NCBI GenBank assembly: GCA_051530055.1 | Contig: CM121342.1 | Location: 14,384,001 to 14,448,000, forward strand | DNA from: Neoechinorhynchus agilis | Taxonomy: Eukaryota; Acanthocephala | Direction: 5' to 3' | Length of the DNA: 64,000 nucleotides | In this document: positions 34,848 through 45,454 of the stretch, piece by piece | How the letters are laid out: each line of letters opens with the position of its first letter | How positions within the stretch are numbered: the stretch's first letter is position 1 | The notes under the pieces: model-generated | The model's database searches: none | Told to the model about the DNA's origin: nothing | What the model saw: the letters and a program-made list of their open reading frames with translations, nothing else | Program-made: the position numbers and the translations under genes

Positions 34848-34976
34848 ATGAGCGCGATTAAATTAGTAGGTGTTCATTTTTGTTTTGTCAAAGGCTTATG
34901 GGAAGCGAAATGCATCGAAGACGCTTTGATATTTTTGCGCTGTTCGTTGGCATCGGTGTGGGGAAGACGGCATTGA
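34848..34976 (+). CDS. Possible small protein, 42 aa, downstream of a TATA box
   Basis: An ATG 85 bases after the TATA box opens a 42-codon frame (start MSAIKLVGVHFCFVKGLW, end VWGRRH). No homology is recognised. A 24-nt GT-AG segment inside (gtgttc to caaag) is a multiple of three and could be skipped without changing frame, but it is shorter than any sure intron here. An overlapping frame in the same DNA contains a P-loop-like GIGVGKTAL, probably by chance. Listed because the promoter context is good and the ORF is otherwise easy to overlook. Confidence 0.28.
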   Translation: MSAIKLVGVHFCFVKGLWEAKCIEDALIFLRCSLASVWGRRH

Positions 34977-34979
34977 TCA

Positions 34980-37900
34980 CCAAGGAAATAGGGCGGAGAT
35001 TTATTGAAAAACATGGCATTATTTTGTTAGAGTAAAGCAATTGACCAAAACTTGTTCAATTCGCAACAACAACAGTCAAAAAAAACCCATTAACTCACAT
35101 CAAGGAGGAAACGGCGATATGAGTTACGTAAACCGTCATGGTCCGTAGAACAGCGTATGGAGTGCATCAAACAACGGCGGCGGCAACGACGACGGTGGTT
35201 GTGCAACGGTCCTTTTGTGTGCGTGTGTGCAGACGAGATGGTGATTACGTCATCATTAAAATATACGACCCAGCAAAAGTAGTCGGCCTAAACATAACGG
35301 CTATTTCGCTCGCGCGCGCATTGTTTTATTCGAATTTCAAGGAAATCGTAAGACGGCGAAAGCTCGAAAATGAAAATCTTTTTTCAAATACTTGATCACA
35401 TCAGTTCCGAAATAAACCCATCTCGTTAGTGCAACCCCTCCATATACAATAATAAATGGAAACATTATGACGGAAGAATAAATGTTGTTGTAAAGCCGCT
35501 GGGCATTTTCTCTTAAAACAGAAATCTGGGTATTGAATTTACGCTTCGATTTTCGTCATAAACCCACTTATCTATTTGACACCCCGAAGGATTTTACGAT
35601 GACGTTTTGCACCTACTTTTCCCCTGTCATTTTGTATATCCGCTAGTTAGAAGAGAACTTTTGGTGGGTAGAGAAGGTCGAAAAGTGAGGATCATAATTA
35701 CTGTTTAGAAATCTTCATTCCTTACGTGGTTCGCAGGACGTTTTTAACCGAAATAATTATTTACCGGGCGAAAAATAATAAACAATAAGTATAATCCGTA
35801 ATATTTCTATGACGTTTCATCAACTTACAAGATACGCAAGGTTATTTAAGCTAAAACGTTAAGCGTTCAAAAAAGAAATTTTACTATTAACTACCGATAT
35901 TATTTGAGTTCGTATGCTGCCAATACCATTTATTATATTTTTTTTAAATATTCAGCACCGATCTAATTTTCGTTATCACCATAAGTTCAAAATACCACAC
36001 AGATTGAAAATATACAAATAGTTATGATTTGTCCATAGTTTGTTTGGATGAGGCCGAGATTAATAAACTACACTAAACTTATTCAGAATTGTTAAAGCAT
36101 TGAAAAATAATAAAAAAGTTACGTAGTTTTTTTCGCGAGGAAAGTTGGTTAACGAAAACGATCCCATTGCAAAAAAAACTGCATAACTTTATTATTTTTC
36201 AATGTTTCACGTAGAGGACGAAATATTAAATTACCTTTTTGTCTTAAGGTCATAACATGGGTTTTTTAACGCTTTGCGAACCATCGGAACACCTAAAACG
36301 TTGCATGATAAGTCCACAATTCATATTTAAAACGCAGATTTGGAAAGGTCAACTTCGATTTGTTTCGGACATGAAATCATTCACACCACCGTTTTCGTCT
36401 TCGATTATTATCTTCGTGGGAAAAGATACTTTCTTTTTCTTAGTTAGACCTCTCGATTTTAAACTTTTACTAATTTATTTCCCCGATATTTCACATCGGT
36501 CGGATGACCATGGTTTGTCATTGTTTCGCAAGTTAAAACTACCAAAATATGACTTGCTTTTATTCATCTCGCCCTCATCGCCACAAAAAAAATTTGAAGG
36601 GGATCTTTAGTGCGGAAGCAACCAAGTAAAAAGTAGCCTATTTTAATTTTTGTTCGTTAAAAACGTGTCTAAACTGGCATTGAAGCAAAAAAATGACGGC
36701 CTTGCTCGTTATCGATGCTGTTCAAAGTTAATCACCATATTAACAGTCGAATTAAAGCTGGCGCTTACCGAAACATTTCATAGTGCCATCTTATCCATTA
36801 GTGTCCCAAAGTAACACCCTTCAACGAAGCCATTTTTCGCTCAACAATAGACGACGCAACTTGTTTCTCTTCAACTGTGCATTCGAGTCGTTTCGATGAT
36901 GATGGCGGTGAAATGTCAAAGACATTTAAGAAATTGTAATTTACAGACGTCAATACAACTCACACTCTTCCTCTCTTAATGAACCGTAAAGGTAGTTCTT
37001 TTCCTCCAGAGAAAAGGCAGAGATGTATAATTATGCTTTGTTTGTCAAAGCCAATCTATCATGAACGCATGGGTGCATGAAAAGGTAAAAAAATGGTTTA
37101 TTGGTGCGGATTTGTTGATGGCTCTATCTCTCTCTCGACAGCTTATGATTGATGTAAACGAAATACTCCATCTTTACATGTTTACGTTGTGCAAACAAAA
37201 CCTTATTGTTCAATCGTTGATTTTTTGCCTCAGTTTTTTTACCGCCTCCATATTCGTGGGTTAAATCGGCACATCAGGAATTGAGAAATTCACGCTTGTC
37301 TTACAATTTATCCTTGACGACAAGAATATCTGTCATTGTCATTTGTGAACTTATGAACCTTTGAAGTAAAACAACGTATGCATTCGTTATGACTATCCAA
37401 ATCTTGTTCGTTACATCAAACTTTTATCTCATTTTTTACGTATTTAATGAATCTGCATTTTTATCTTAATGTCTAAACGAACTTTCATAGTTTTTAAAAT
37501 TACAACATTTTATCCTGTCATCTAGATTTATGTATAAACTTGAACATTCCTTTACAACATGACATTAAGACTCTTAATTCTGAACTAAGCGGACATTTTT
37601 TTGACCTTCACGAATAAGAAAAACTCGCATTGTAAATAGAAATTTTTCTATAACTTTCATAGTAGAAAACGTACAAACAACCTTGATAAAGGCACGAGAT
37701 TGAGCCTCCGAAATATTTGATTCAAAAATAAATTACTTCAATTTTCTGCCCTTATTAAAGTACTCCTTGCTAAGCGCTCTTCATTTCTTTAACAATCGCA
37801 CTTATCACAGAAGTATGTGCATCAGAGATTTTAGCTCAAAAACATAGAAGCGGATGCTCACTATAAGATAAAAATAAGATTCAGATAAGTCGAAGTTTAA

Positions 37901-38519
37901 GAAAATTCTCGAATCAATGGTTCGTTTACGCTGCAAAGAAAATTCCTCCGATTGGTGTAAAGCATTGCATCTATTGTTAAACAAAGTTAATCGTATTCTA
38001 ACTACATAACTAGTTATTAATAAAGTGTCGTCAAACAATCTAACGAACTTCCTTTGTTTAGTCGTTAATGATTTTATTTAATAACAACGCTTTTAGTCTC
38101 AAGTTCAACATTCGACGTCAACTTCACTGCATACTTATTTTAAATTCGTTTTGACTATAAGAAATCTTTGAACTTATTATTTTAATTCGTCGGTACTTAA
38201 AAGTTAGATCGAACAACTCATCCAGCGAGATTGGCGATGCATCTAAAAAATCATTTTGGAATTTATGCATGTAAGAATTTTAATTTACTTTCCTGTTTTA
38301 TTCGTAGATTATTAACCTGTTCACAAAAAGCATCCTTAATCTTTCCCTACTCAAATGTGACCTCTTTTTGACTGTTTGACATTTTTTGTCTGAAAGATTG
38401 GCGTTTTTACCGTACAAAAAGAGGTTTTACTTTTTCATTCGGTTCTTGAGCTACACAATGGTTACCATTAGCAACGAATCACCGCGTAAATTCCCATTTA
38501 TATTAAAACATATTTACAA
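34980..38519. other. Long AT-rich intergenic stretch
   Basis: No supported gene. Contents: an unsupported ORF at 35138-35395; a small inverted repeat with arms at about 36092-36128 and 36170-36208 (ATTGAAAAATAATAAAAAAGT and its near complement); a reversed copy of the 190-bp repeat at about 36425-36560; and a PLE terminal motif at 37680-37745 (CCTTGATAAAGGCACGAGAT, then CCGAAATATTTG). Confidence 0.5.
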
Positions 38520-39012
38520 ATGTCGCGATCGGATGATATCTTGCGATTTGTAACTATAACCGGACAAACGGTTCTACAATTTTATTTGTTACACCACCTC
38601 GTTCAGGTTATTCGAAGTTACACCTATTGTTCAAGAGGTAAGTTTTCCTAGGTAATTTACAATGTTTATTTTTCATTCATGAGTAGAAGATAGCGGCACG
38701 GAATCGCTAAATGGTACAATGATTAAGAATTGCAGTGATGCTGAATGCCAAACTAGCGAGCAAGTTATTTGTTTAAAAAACCACAACAAGGCGGTTCAGA
38801 CCAATAATTCCGATTTTTGTGAATTGTGCCATAGCTTGATTGATAATTCATTTAAGACACAATCCGAACTTTTTGAGTTGGTCTGCGAACAATTCGCAGC
38901 TCAGCAACGAATTTGTCAGTTTATACCTAGATCGATTGATAGAATTAAGAAGAAGAAGCGCAGTCGAGTGATCAACCGGATTTCTAGATGTTTTAGAAAA
39001 CGTCGACATTAA
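38520..39012 (+). CDS. Hypothetical Cys-containing protein, two exons, about 147 aa
   Basis: Exon 1 (38520-38637) and exon 2 (38687-39012) join in phase across a 49-bp intron with a consensus donor (gtaagt) and acceptor (gagtag). The N-terminus MSRSDDILRFVTITGQT vaguely recalls the UBA-like helix of p47/UBX proteins (family wording xLxxFVxVTG), but the match is short. The middle has two CxxC-like groups (CLKNHNKAVQ, then CELCHSLI) and the C-terminus is strongly basic (RIKKKKRSRV, RCFRKRRH). It may be a small nuclear or membrane-associated protein. I do not assign a function. The intron size and splice sites match sure genes in the window, which supports its reality. Confidence 0.55.
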
Positions 39013-39942
39013 ATTTTGCTATTATGTTTGTGAATAGGGTTGGCACTCTCGTATTGGAATTTGGAAATTCATAACTTCTCGGTGATTGGCAACGGTCTTT
39101 AATGAGTAGTCAGTCCATACCTTACATATAGAAATCAAATAGACCTATTCGGATGACTATTTGGCTTTTACAGCGATAGTCTATTCGCATTATAATATAA
39201 AAAAGTAGGCTGAGAGTGATTTTTATTTATGAACGTTATTTGACTGAAGATTACAAAAAAAAGACAGGTTCCCCAATTCTTGAATATTCTGAGCGAATCA
39301 CTAAGAAAATTCGTGAATCAGCATTTCCAATGTAAAATATTGAAGAGCTCACTTTAAAGGTGAGTGGCTCTTAAAACATCGTCTACTTAAATAATCTTTA
39401 TTAATTCCTAAGTATTTTCCCATTGAATCCACTCAATTCGTGACAAATCTGAATCTACTTCTTGAAGCGCTTTAATGTAGGCAAACATTTAATTTCAATA
39501 AAACAAATCATGCTTACATGAATTGAATAGGTACCCTAAGATTTTCGATAAAAACAATGTAAAAAACAGGCTCTCTTCCAATCGTAATCACTGTACAACT
39601 ATTATTGGATTCTGAGTGAAGCGTTATTTTAATTAGTTATTCATAAATGGCAAATTGATATACAATATTAACATAAGCATACAAAAAACTCAACAAAACA
39701 ATAAGACCAAATATTTTATACATTTGACGACAATAACGTATTAATCGTCAATGATTTAGAGACCCAAACTTACGTAACTCGATCGGCTAAAGAAAAACGT
39801 GAAAAGAACGTTTAGGCGATGGCCGAATCAACAAAATAGACGAATTCGAAAATGAATTATTGATCAGTTTGAACAGCATTTTAGCTCTTTTGTTTTAGTA
39901 ACATTAAAATTCTATCCAAATGTTCCTTCGAGTAGATGTGGA
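39013..39942. other. AT-rich spacer
   Basis: No gene, repeat or signal that I can support in these 930 bases. Confidence 0.4.
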
Positions 39943-40144
39943 TTCTCACTGGCGAATTGTAACACACTCGAGTTTCATTGAAATCAACCTTGCGAATTTT
40001 CACGGCTTCAGCATCCTTCTCAAGCATTGTTTTCGGACTCGAATTTTTCTTCGAAAACAATGCTTGGGAAGCAGGCTGAGGCCTTGAAAATTCGCAAGGT
40101 TGACTTCAATAAAACTCGAGTGTGTTACAATTCGCGAGTGAGAA
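39943..40144. repeat. Palindrome with arms of about 95 bp
   Basis: Left arm 39943-40036 and right arm about 40050-40144 are inverted copies (CACACTCGAGTTTCATTGAA against TTCAATAAAACTCGAGTGTG). The central loop ACTCGAATTTTT has the same core, in reverse complement, as the loop of the palindrome at 62086-62283. Confidence 0.85.
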
Positions 40145-40959
40145 GAATATTAAAATGCTCAACTTCATATGCCACAATGTTGTTTCTAAAGACAGAAACT
40201 AGTGAAAAAATCAAGAAAAATAAATTGCAATGATGAGCATGATTTGAACTTATTTTAAGATCTTTTGACATATCTTCCACAAACGTAACTGCTCCAAGCG
40301 CGATGAATTTATAGGAAGTTTTAAAAATAAAAAGAGCCAATCGTAAATTTTCCTCAGGATTGCATTATTGTTACCTTGGTCGCTTGTCAACTTCCGAAAG
40401 AGATCATCAAAGAAAAATATATTTTGATTGCTTGAATCAGTCATTATCAGTTCAATTGCTTATAAATGACCGATTCAATAATATATTCTTCTTTAATGAT
40501 ATCTCTCGAGTGTCGACAAGCGACCTAAATAACAACGTAAATTTTCCACCTTGGGAATATATTATAATTTTTGAAATCTTTCATCTTTTATGAAACAGAA
40601 TATGAGAACACAAAGTGAGATTAACAATTCGAAAAGTCAAAATGGAACTCCCTTTTCATGGCTCCCACAAAATTTTTTTATTTTCCTAGTCAGATCGAAA
40701 AATTGACTTTACACGGTGGATACGATTTACCGGTTTAATATTTTAATCAACACAGACAATTAATAATTTTTCGCTAAAACTTCGCATCATTTAAAACATT
40801 CCTTTATTTACTAGAGAATATTCCGACCCATTGGTAATAATGTAGAATAAAATTCATTGGTGCAAGTATAAAAATCAGTCTAAAATATAGATTTTGCGCA
40901 TTGAAGAATCGAAGCTATCAACACCGAATTGCGCGAAATGTAGTGAGTAGAAGAAAAGT

Positions 40960-41203
40960 AGATTCAAGTGCGTTCAAAATATAGAGAGATCCTAAGGATT
41001 GCCATTTCGTCCCTTTTGCCGTGGAAACGTATGGAGCCTCGGGACCATCAGCCCTCATTCTCCTTGACGATTTGGGACGAAGGACGAAAAAGATGACGGG
41101 GGAACCGCGCTCGAGAAATTTCCTCACTCAACGAATCGCAATTGCGATACAGCGAGGGAACGCTGCCAGTATACTGGCAACGTCGGGATGTTTACCACTC
41201 TAA
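40960..41203 (+). mobile_element. 3' fragment of the RLE-like LINE family
   Basis: The plus-strand frame reads HFVPFAVETYGASGPSA, then TGEPRSRNFLTQRIAIAIQRG and NAASI. This is the C-terminal end of the same protein that ends the LINE at 27935-30925. Everything upstream is missing, so it is a heavily 5'-truncated insertion with diverged sequence. Confidence 0.75.
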
Positions 41204-41916
41204 TAAGAGAAAGTGATTTCCGTAAAAGTAGAGCGATGGTGATCGAGTCATCGATTATTCGAAGAAGAGTTCATTGGAATTTTGGTTGATGTGATTCGGA
41301 CAAGTATGCTATTTCCTTAGCAGCGACTCGTAGGATTTAGTATTTTTATCATAAACTTAGCGAACTATCAATGAATGTATATTTTTCTAGTATAAAAAAC
41401 CAGAAACAAATATCAGGAATTTTCGAAACGGTAAATACAAAAAAATGAACTGGAAATTCACTGACTATTGCAGTTAATGAATCTGATCTTAGCAATGCCA
41501 AAAATAAACCTCACTTAATCGGAAAGCATAAACGTTTCACATTCGGATGCTGAATAATATTAAATTCGTATTTTGTAGCATATAAACGCGAAACTTACGC
41601 GTAAATATGGAATTAAGAAGACAAATACAGAAATGTGCAGTCAGCAATCGATCGTAGAAAACCCTAAATCGGTTACTTTTGAGCATTACGGTACCTAATT
41701 CTTCACAATTGTTTGCCCAAGCGACTAAAGCGCTGGATTCCTAACAGAACATTTAAACATAAAACGACAACCTTAGATAAAATCCAGCTACTCAATAGTT
41801 CCTTCTTAGACACTCCGGGAAAATAATCTTAATTCTGGTTAAGATTTTCATGTTTCATACATTTTCGATTTTTGTGGTTTATCAATTATTAGTCGACGGT
41901 TTCTTTATTGACATCT

Positions 41917-42973
41917 CAAGTAGTTAAAACAAGACAAGGGGGGAAGTCAACTCGTCCCGTCGGTTGAGCACGATAAACCATCTCACGTTGGCCAGCTCAT
42001 CCATACGACCACCAATCCCACTTTTCACCTCTTTCGCGATGAGCAAAACTTCAGCAAGATACTTCACGGATGTCGAAAGCTTTACTCCTTGACGCCATGG
42101 TGTCGACACTGAGGAGGCCGCATTTAAATTCAATGCGATTAATGCGATTCGTAAGTTTTCACAAATAAGTATGTTGAAAAGCCTCTCGGTCTTCCAAATG
42201 GTCTATCCGGAATCGTCCGGAGTTGGACATTGCCACCCGTATTCTTACAAATAAGGCACCACATCGGACACAGTGGCGCTTTAGACCAATAGATTCTATA
42301 GATCTGTCCCTTTAGGAGACTTGATGTCGCTCGTGAATTCCTCGCTTACAAATGGAATCCGGAGGATCGGTAATGAATCGCACTTCTTTCCCTTCTTCCT
42401 CGAGAGTACGCCGATCGATTCTGCTCTATGTAGAAAGCTTCTCGATTTGCCGATCCCATAACCATTTTAAGCGAACATTCTGTTCACAACCTCAACAGCG
42501 GTTCTTTTAGCCTCCGGTGAAGATGAGCGAATCATTGCCATTTTATACATCGTAGTATAGATCGCTTGCTTCATCACCCAAGGATGGTCAGAATTTTGAT
42601 GCATAACTATGGCTTTCTTGCAAGGCTTGCAACTGAGGAAGATCCGGGTCGTCTTCATTGGAAAGACGTAGAGGCCTCTCCACGAACGTATTTGTGAACC
42701 TTTAAGTAGCGCGTTAAACCCAAACGCGACCTATATGAGCCTAACACCATTCAAGATTCCATCCAGGTCAAGGATGAAAGCTTTCGACATTCGTGAAGTA
42801 TCGAGCGAGAGACCCATTGGAACTTTCGCTCGTTGAATCACTGTTCATCACGAAAAAGGTGAAAAAGTGGGACTGATGGTCGTAATTAAGAGACAGCCAA
42901 CGTTAGACGGTTTATCCTGCTCAACCGACGGGACGAGTTAGCCTCCACATTGGCTTTGTTTAAACTACTTTTG
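41917..42973 (-). mobile_element. Penelope-like fragment with inverted ends
   Basis: The ends are inverted repeats of about 75 bp and about 80 percent identity by eye (41917-41992 and 42897-42973), sharing ACTCGTCCCGTCGGTTGAGC. The minus strand encodes a segment resembling the RT C-terminus and linker of PLEs: HQNSDHPWVMKQAIY, SSPEAKRTAVEVVNRMF, NGYGIGKSRSFLHR. Both inverted ends encode the same peptide type (ELANVRWFIVLNRRDEL on the minus strand, ANVRRFILLNRRDEL on the plus strand). The copy is old and broken. A terminal motif (CCTGAAGAAGGAATAAAGCT then CGAAATATCGG) follows on the right at 43005-43040. Confidence 0.55.
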
Positions 42974-43151
42974 TAGATCGCGTGTTTTTTCAGGACCCTG
43001 AAGAAGGAATAAAGCTTCGAAATATCGGTCCAAAACAAAACTTTTTTTTCAATCGCGTAACTTGTCTAAAAAAAGGACAACATATAAATTATCCATAATC
43101 GATCGAATGCCCAACTTTAACGAAACATTAAATGTTTTCAACTTTTAGACG

Positions 43152-43505
43152 ATGCCAAACCAAGCTTTGAGGATCAGAACCATTTTTACGACGGAGCAAA
43201 GGGAATCATTAGAAGAGTATTTTCAAGGGCATTCCAATCCTCCTAAGGAACAGATTGAAAGAATAGCAATGAAATTGGAAATGAACGATGGTTCAGTCAA
43301 ACGATGGTTTGATAGAAAACGTCTACAAAAACGAGCAGAGAAAAATCCGGAATCTTTTCCATGTCTGATTCCAAACATTCGTGAAATGCTAAATCGTAAA
43401 GACCTTCCACATAACGCGAATCCATGTTCATATCTTCCCATGCGTCCAAAGGATTGGGGCAAGGTTGAGACTGGTGAACTTTACGAGCAATATAAACCTA
43501 AATAG
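43152..43505 (+). CDS. Divergent homeodomain protein, 117 aa
   Basis: A single-exon ORF encodes 117 residues with a homeodomain at about residues 6-65: RIRTIFTTEQRESLEEYF (arm and helix 1), PPKEQIERIAMKLEMND (helix 2), GSVKRWFDRKRLQKRAEK (helix 3). The recognition helix has W48 and F49, but the almost invariant Asn51 position reads Arg (WFDRKR instead of WFQNRR). This should alter base contacts in the major groove. The C-terminal 50 residues have no recognised motif. The ATG lies three bases after an acceptor (caacttttag), like other genes here. Function would be DNA binding and transcriptional control if the altered helix still binds. Confidence 0.8.
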   Translation: MPNQALRIRTIFTTEQRESLEEYFQGHSNPPKEQIERIAMKLEMNDGSVKRWFDRKRLQKRAEKNPESFPCLIPNIREMLNRKDLPHNANPCSYLPMRPKDWGKVETGELYEQYKPK

Positions 43506-44313
43506 TTAAAAAATAGTTGAACATTTCGAGGTCAAAGATGCGCTACAACTAAACTATTTTTTAAGGACTGTTCATTCAAGTGAGAAAAAAGCTCAGTGAA
43601 TGAAAAAACATTCGCTGGCATCCGTCGACTGGATGCACTGAACCAATAAATGTTCATAAATATTTTTCTGTTGAAGGAGCGACAACAATGCGGTTCCAGT
43701 TCGTAAAGTTTCGGTGAGCAGAAAATTAAAAATCTATTTCGTTTTTTGGCTCTAGAGCGATAAAATTAATTCTTTTCGATCCCTGTCGAATCTCTTAAGT
43801 TAAATTTTCTCCTTGTGGAAATGACTTTTAGATGCTTGAATCGTTGCAGCGAATCACTCTCTCCGATCATACATAATTTTTATCGCATTGTGAATATTTC
43901 CCGTGGAAAGAATGTCAGATTGATAACTGTATCATTGTGGCTAATTAAGACGCCGTTCGCTGTTTTTCCAAGCAAATGCACTTTTGATTCACACAAATTA
44001 AATCAACAGCGATGTCACAAATACAATAACTATTTATTGTTTTGCAAGTTCATCTGCAATGTTTGCAATTAATATACTTTTATAAAGAGTAGGTGATAAA
44101 GAACTGAAAATCTCGTTTAAATTTCAGCAAGGAAGCGTTTTGTATCTCTGAAAATATCGCAGTCCCTTAGCGTTTTGCTTCAAAACGCAGTTATGATAGA
44201 GTGATTGCGATATACTTTAGCTGCTTATCTGAATAGTGTTGATATTTTGCAAAACCGAGTTCGTCTTATATGAGAAAAATTAAACCTTAATTATTATTCA
44301 ATATGCGGTTTTG
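43506..44313. other. Spacer
   Basis: AT-rich sequence with no supported gene. A frame at 43815-44072 has no splice context or recognisable domain. Confidence 0.4.
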
Positions 44314-44586
44314 TTAACGGCGCCATGAAGGAGGGATAAATCCACCTTGCGACGATCCCGGTGGTCCCCAAGGAGGAAGATTACCTGCGGCAGGTGGTCC
44401 CCAACGCGGAGTGTTTGGCGAGATCGGGTAATTACCACCTTGTTGCCCAAACCATTGATCTGCTGCTCCGTTCATTTGCGGAGGACCGTATCCCGATCCC
44501 TGTTGTGGATACCATTGACCAGCTGCTCCGTTCATTGGTGGTTGCCCTTGAAATCCTCCGCCATATCCGGGTTGATACCAACTCAT
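44314..44586 (-). CDS. Gly/Pro/Gln-rich low-complexity protein, 90 aa
   Basis: An intact ATG-to-TAA ORF encodes 90 residues dominated by Gly, Pro, Gln, Trp and Tyr. It has two imperfect internal repeats (NGAAGQWYPQQGSGYGPPQM and NGAADQWFGQQGGNY) and a basic end (PPSWRR). There is no signal peptide and no charged core. Such composition is typical of intrinsically disordered, self-associating or annexin-tail-like proteins. A TATAAAAA box at 44655-44648, about 62 bases before the ATG, gives an unusually clear promoter. The function is unknown. Confidence 0.65.
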   Translation of the reverse strand: MSWYQPGYGGGFQGQPPMNGAAGQWYPQQGSGYGPPQMNGAADQWFGQQGGNYPISPNTPRWGPPAAGNLPPWGPPGSSQGGFIPPSWRR

Positions 44587-44647
44587 TTTGGTGTATTTTG
44601 TGTGAGTTTTCTATGCCTTAAAGTAACGCAAAAGTTTTGGTTTTGGA

Positions 44648-44655
44648 TTTTTATA
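44648..44655 (-). promoter_or_regulatory. TATA box of the Gly/Pro/Gln-rich gene
   Basis: TATAAAAA on the minus strand, about 62 bases before the ATG, which leaves room for a leader of about 30 bases. Confidence 0.55.
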
Positions 44656-44884
44656 GACGTTGTGATTCATTAGATGTGTGAAGTCTTAAGAGAAGTTAAT
44701 CACGCAATGCTTAAAACCCCGCTATGAGTGTGTAGTCATTAAAACCACCCATTATACCGTGGAAGTTTAAATCGTTATTCGTGCTTAAAAGAGACTTAAA
44801 GAGGCAATACTGCGTGAACTGAGCATGATGACCGTGTTAAAAAGCTACTTTGAAATGTTGATCTAGATTTGAATGAACGAATTT

Positions 44885-45165
44885 TTCCCTTAAAATACAT
44901 TTCGATATTATCTTTTGGTAATTTTGCTACCTCGGATTTAAATTCACTAATTTATTTCCGATATTTCGTCGGATAAGCTCGTTAGCGAAATTCTTTATGT
45001 GAAAAACAGCTTCTTAACTTTCTCTCTTATACCGAAACAATTTACAACGTCAAACCTTGGGAAAATGTCGGAATTATCCAATGTGAAATATCGGAAATAA
45101 ATTAGTGAATTTAAATCCGGAGTGGCAAAACTACCAAAAGAAAGTATCTTCCCCCCGAAGATAAT
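44885..45165. repeat. Inverted pair of the 190-bp PLE-terminal-type repeat
   Basis: CACTAATTTATTTCCGATAT (44946-44966 region) is mirrored by ATATCGGAAATAAATTAGTG (about 45087-45107), with further matching outward to TATCTTTTGGTAATTTTGC and GGCAAAACTACCAAAAGAAA. The two copies face each other around a spacer of about 90 bp. Confidence 0.7.
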
Positions 45166-45454
45166 AATCCAAGACATATTTGGATATGATGAAAAATTAA
45201 ACCGACCGGAGTATCAATCTTTGTCTCTAAAGAAGTCAAACAACTCTCTGGCCATTATTCATAGTATAGAATGTTTATTTTTAATCGTGGAAATAGCTAT
45301 TGCACGCTTTCTTACAAGAAACTTAATTGATCTGATGGGTTATGGATTGATTGCAAGCTAAAATTATTTAAGTCTGGTTTATCAGTTATTTTTATACGTT
45401 GCAATTGACGTTCAACTTCGATCGATTCACTTTCGTCCAACTATTTGTGATTTA

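Noticed and set aside
34890-35030. P-loop-like GIGVGKTAL in an alternative frame
   Set aside because: The frame is only about 41-45 codons, overlaps another ORF and has no second NTPase motif.
36257-36610. 117-codon frame
   Set aside because: It runs through a reversed copy of the dispersed 190-bp repeat, so the frame is accidental.
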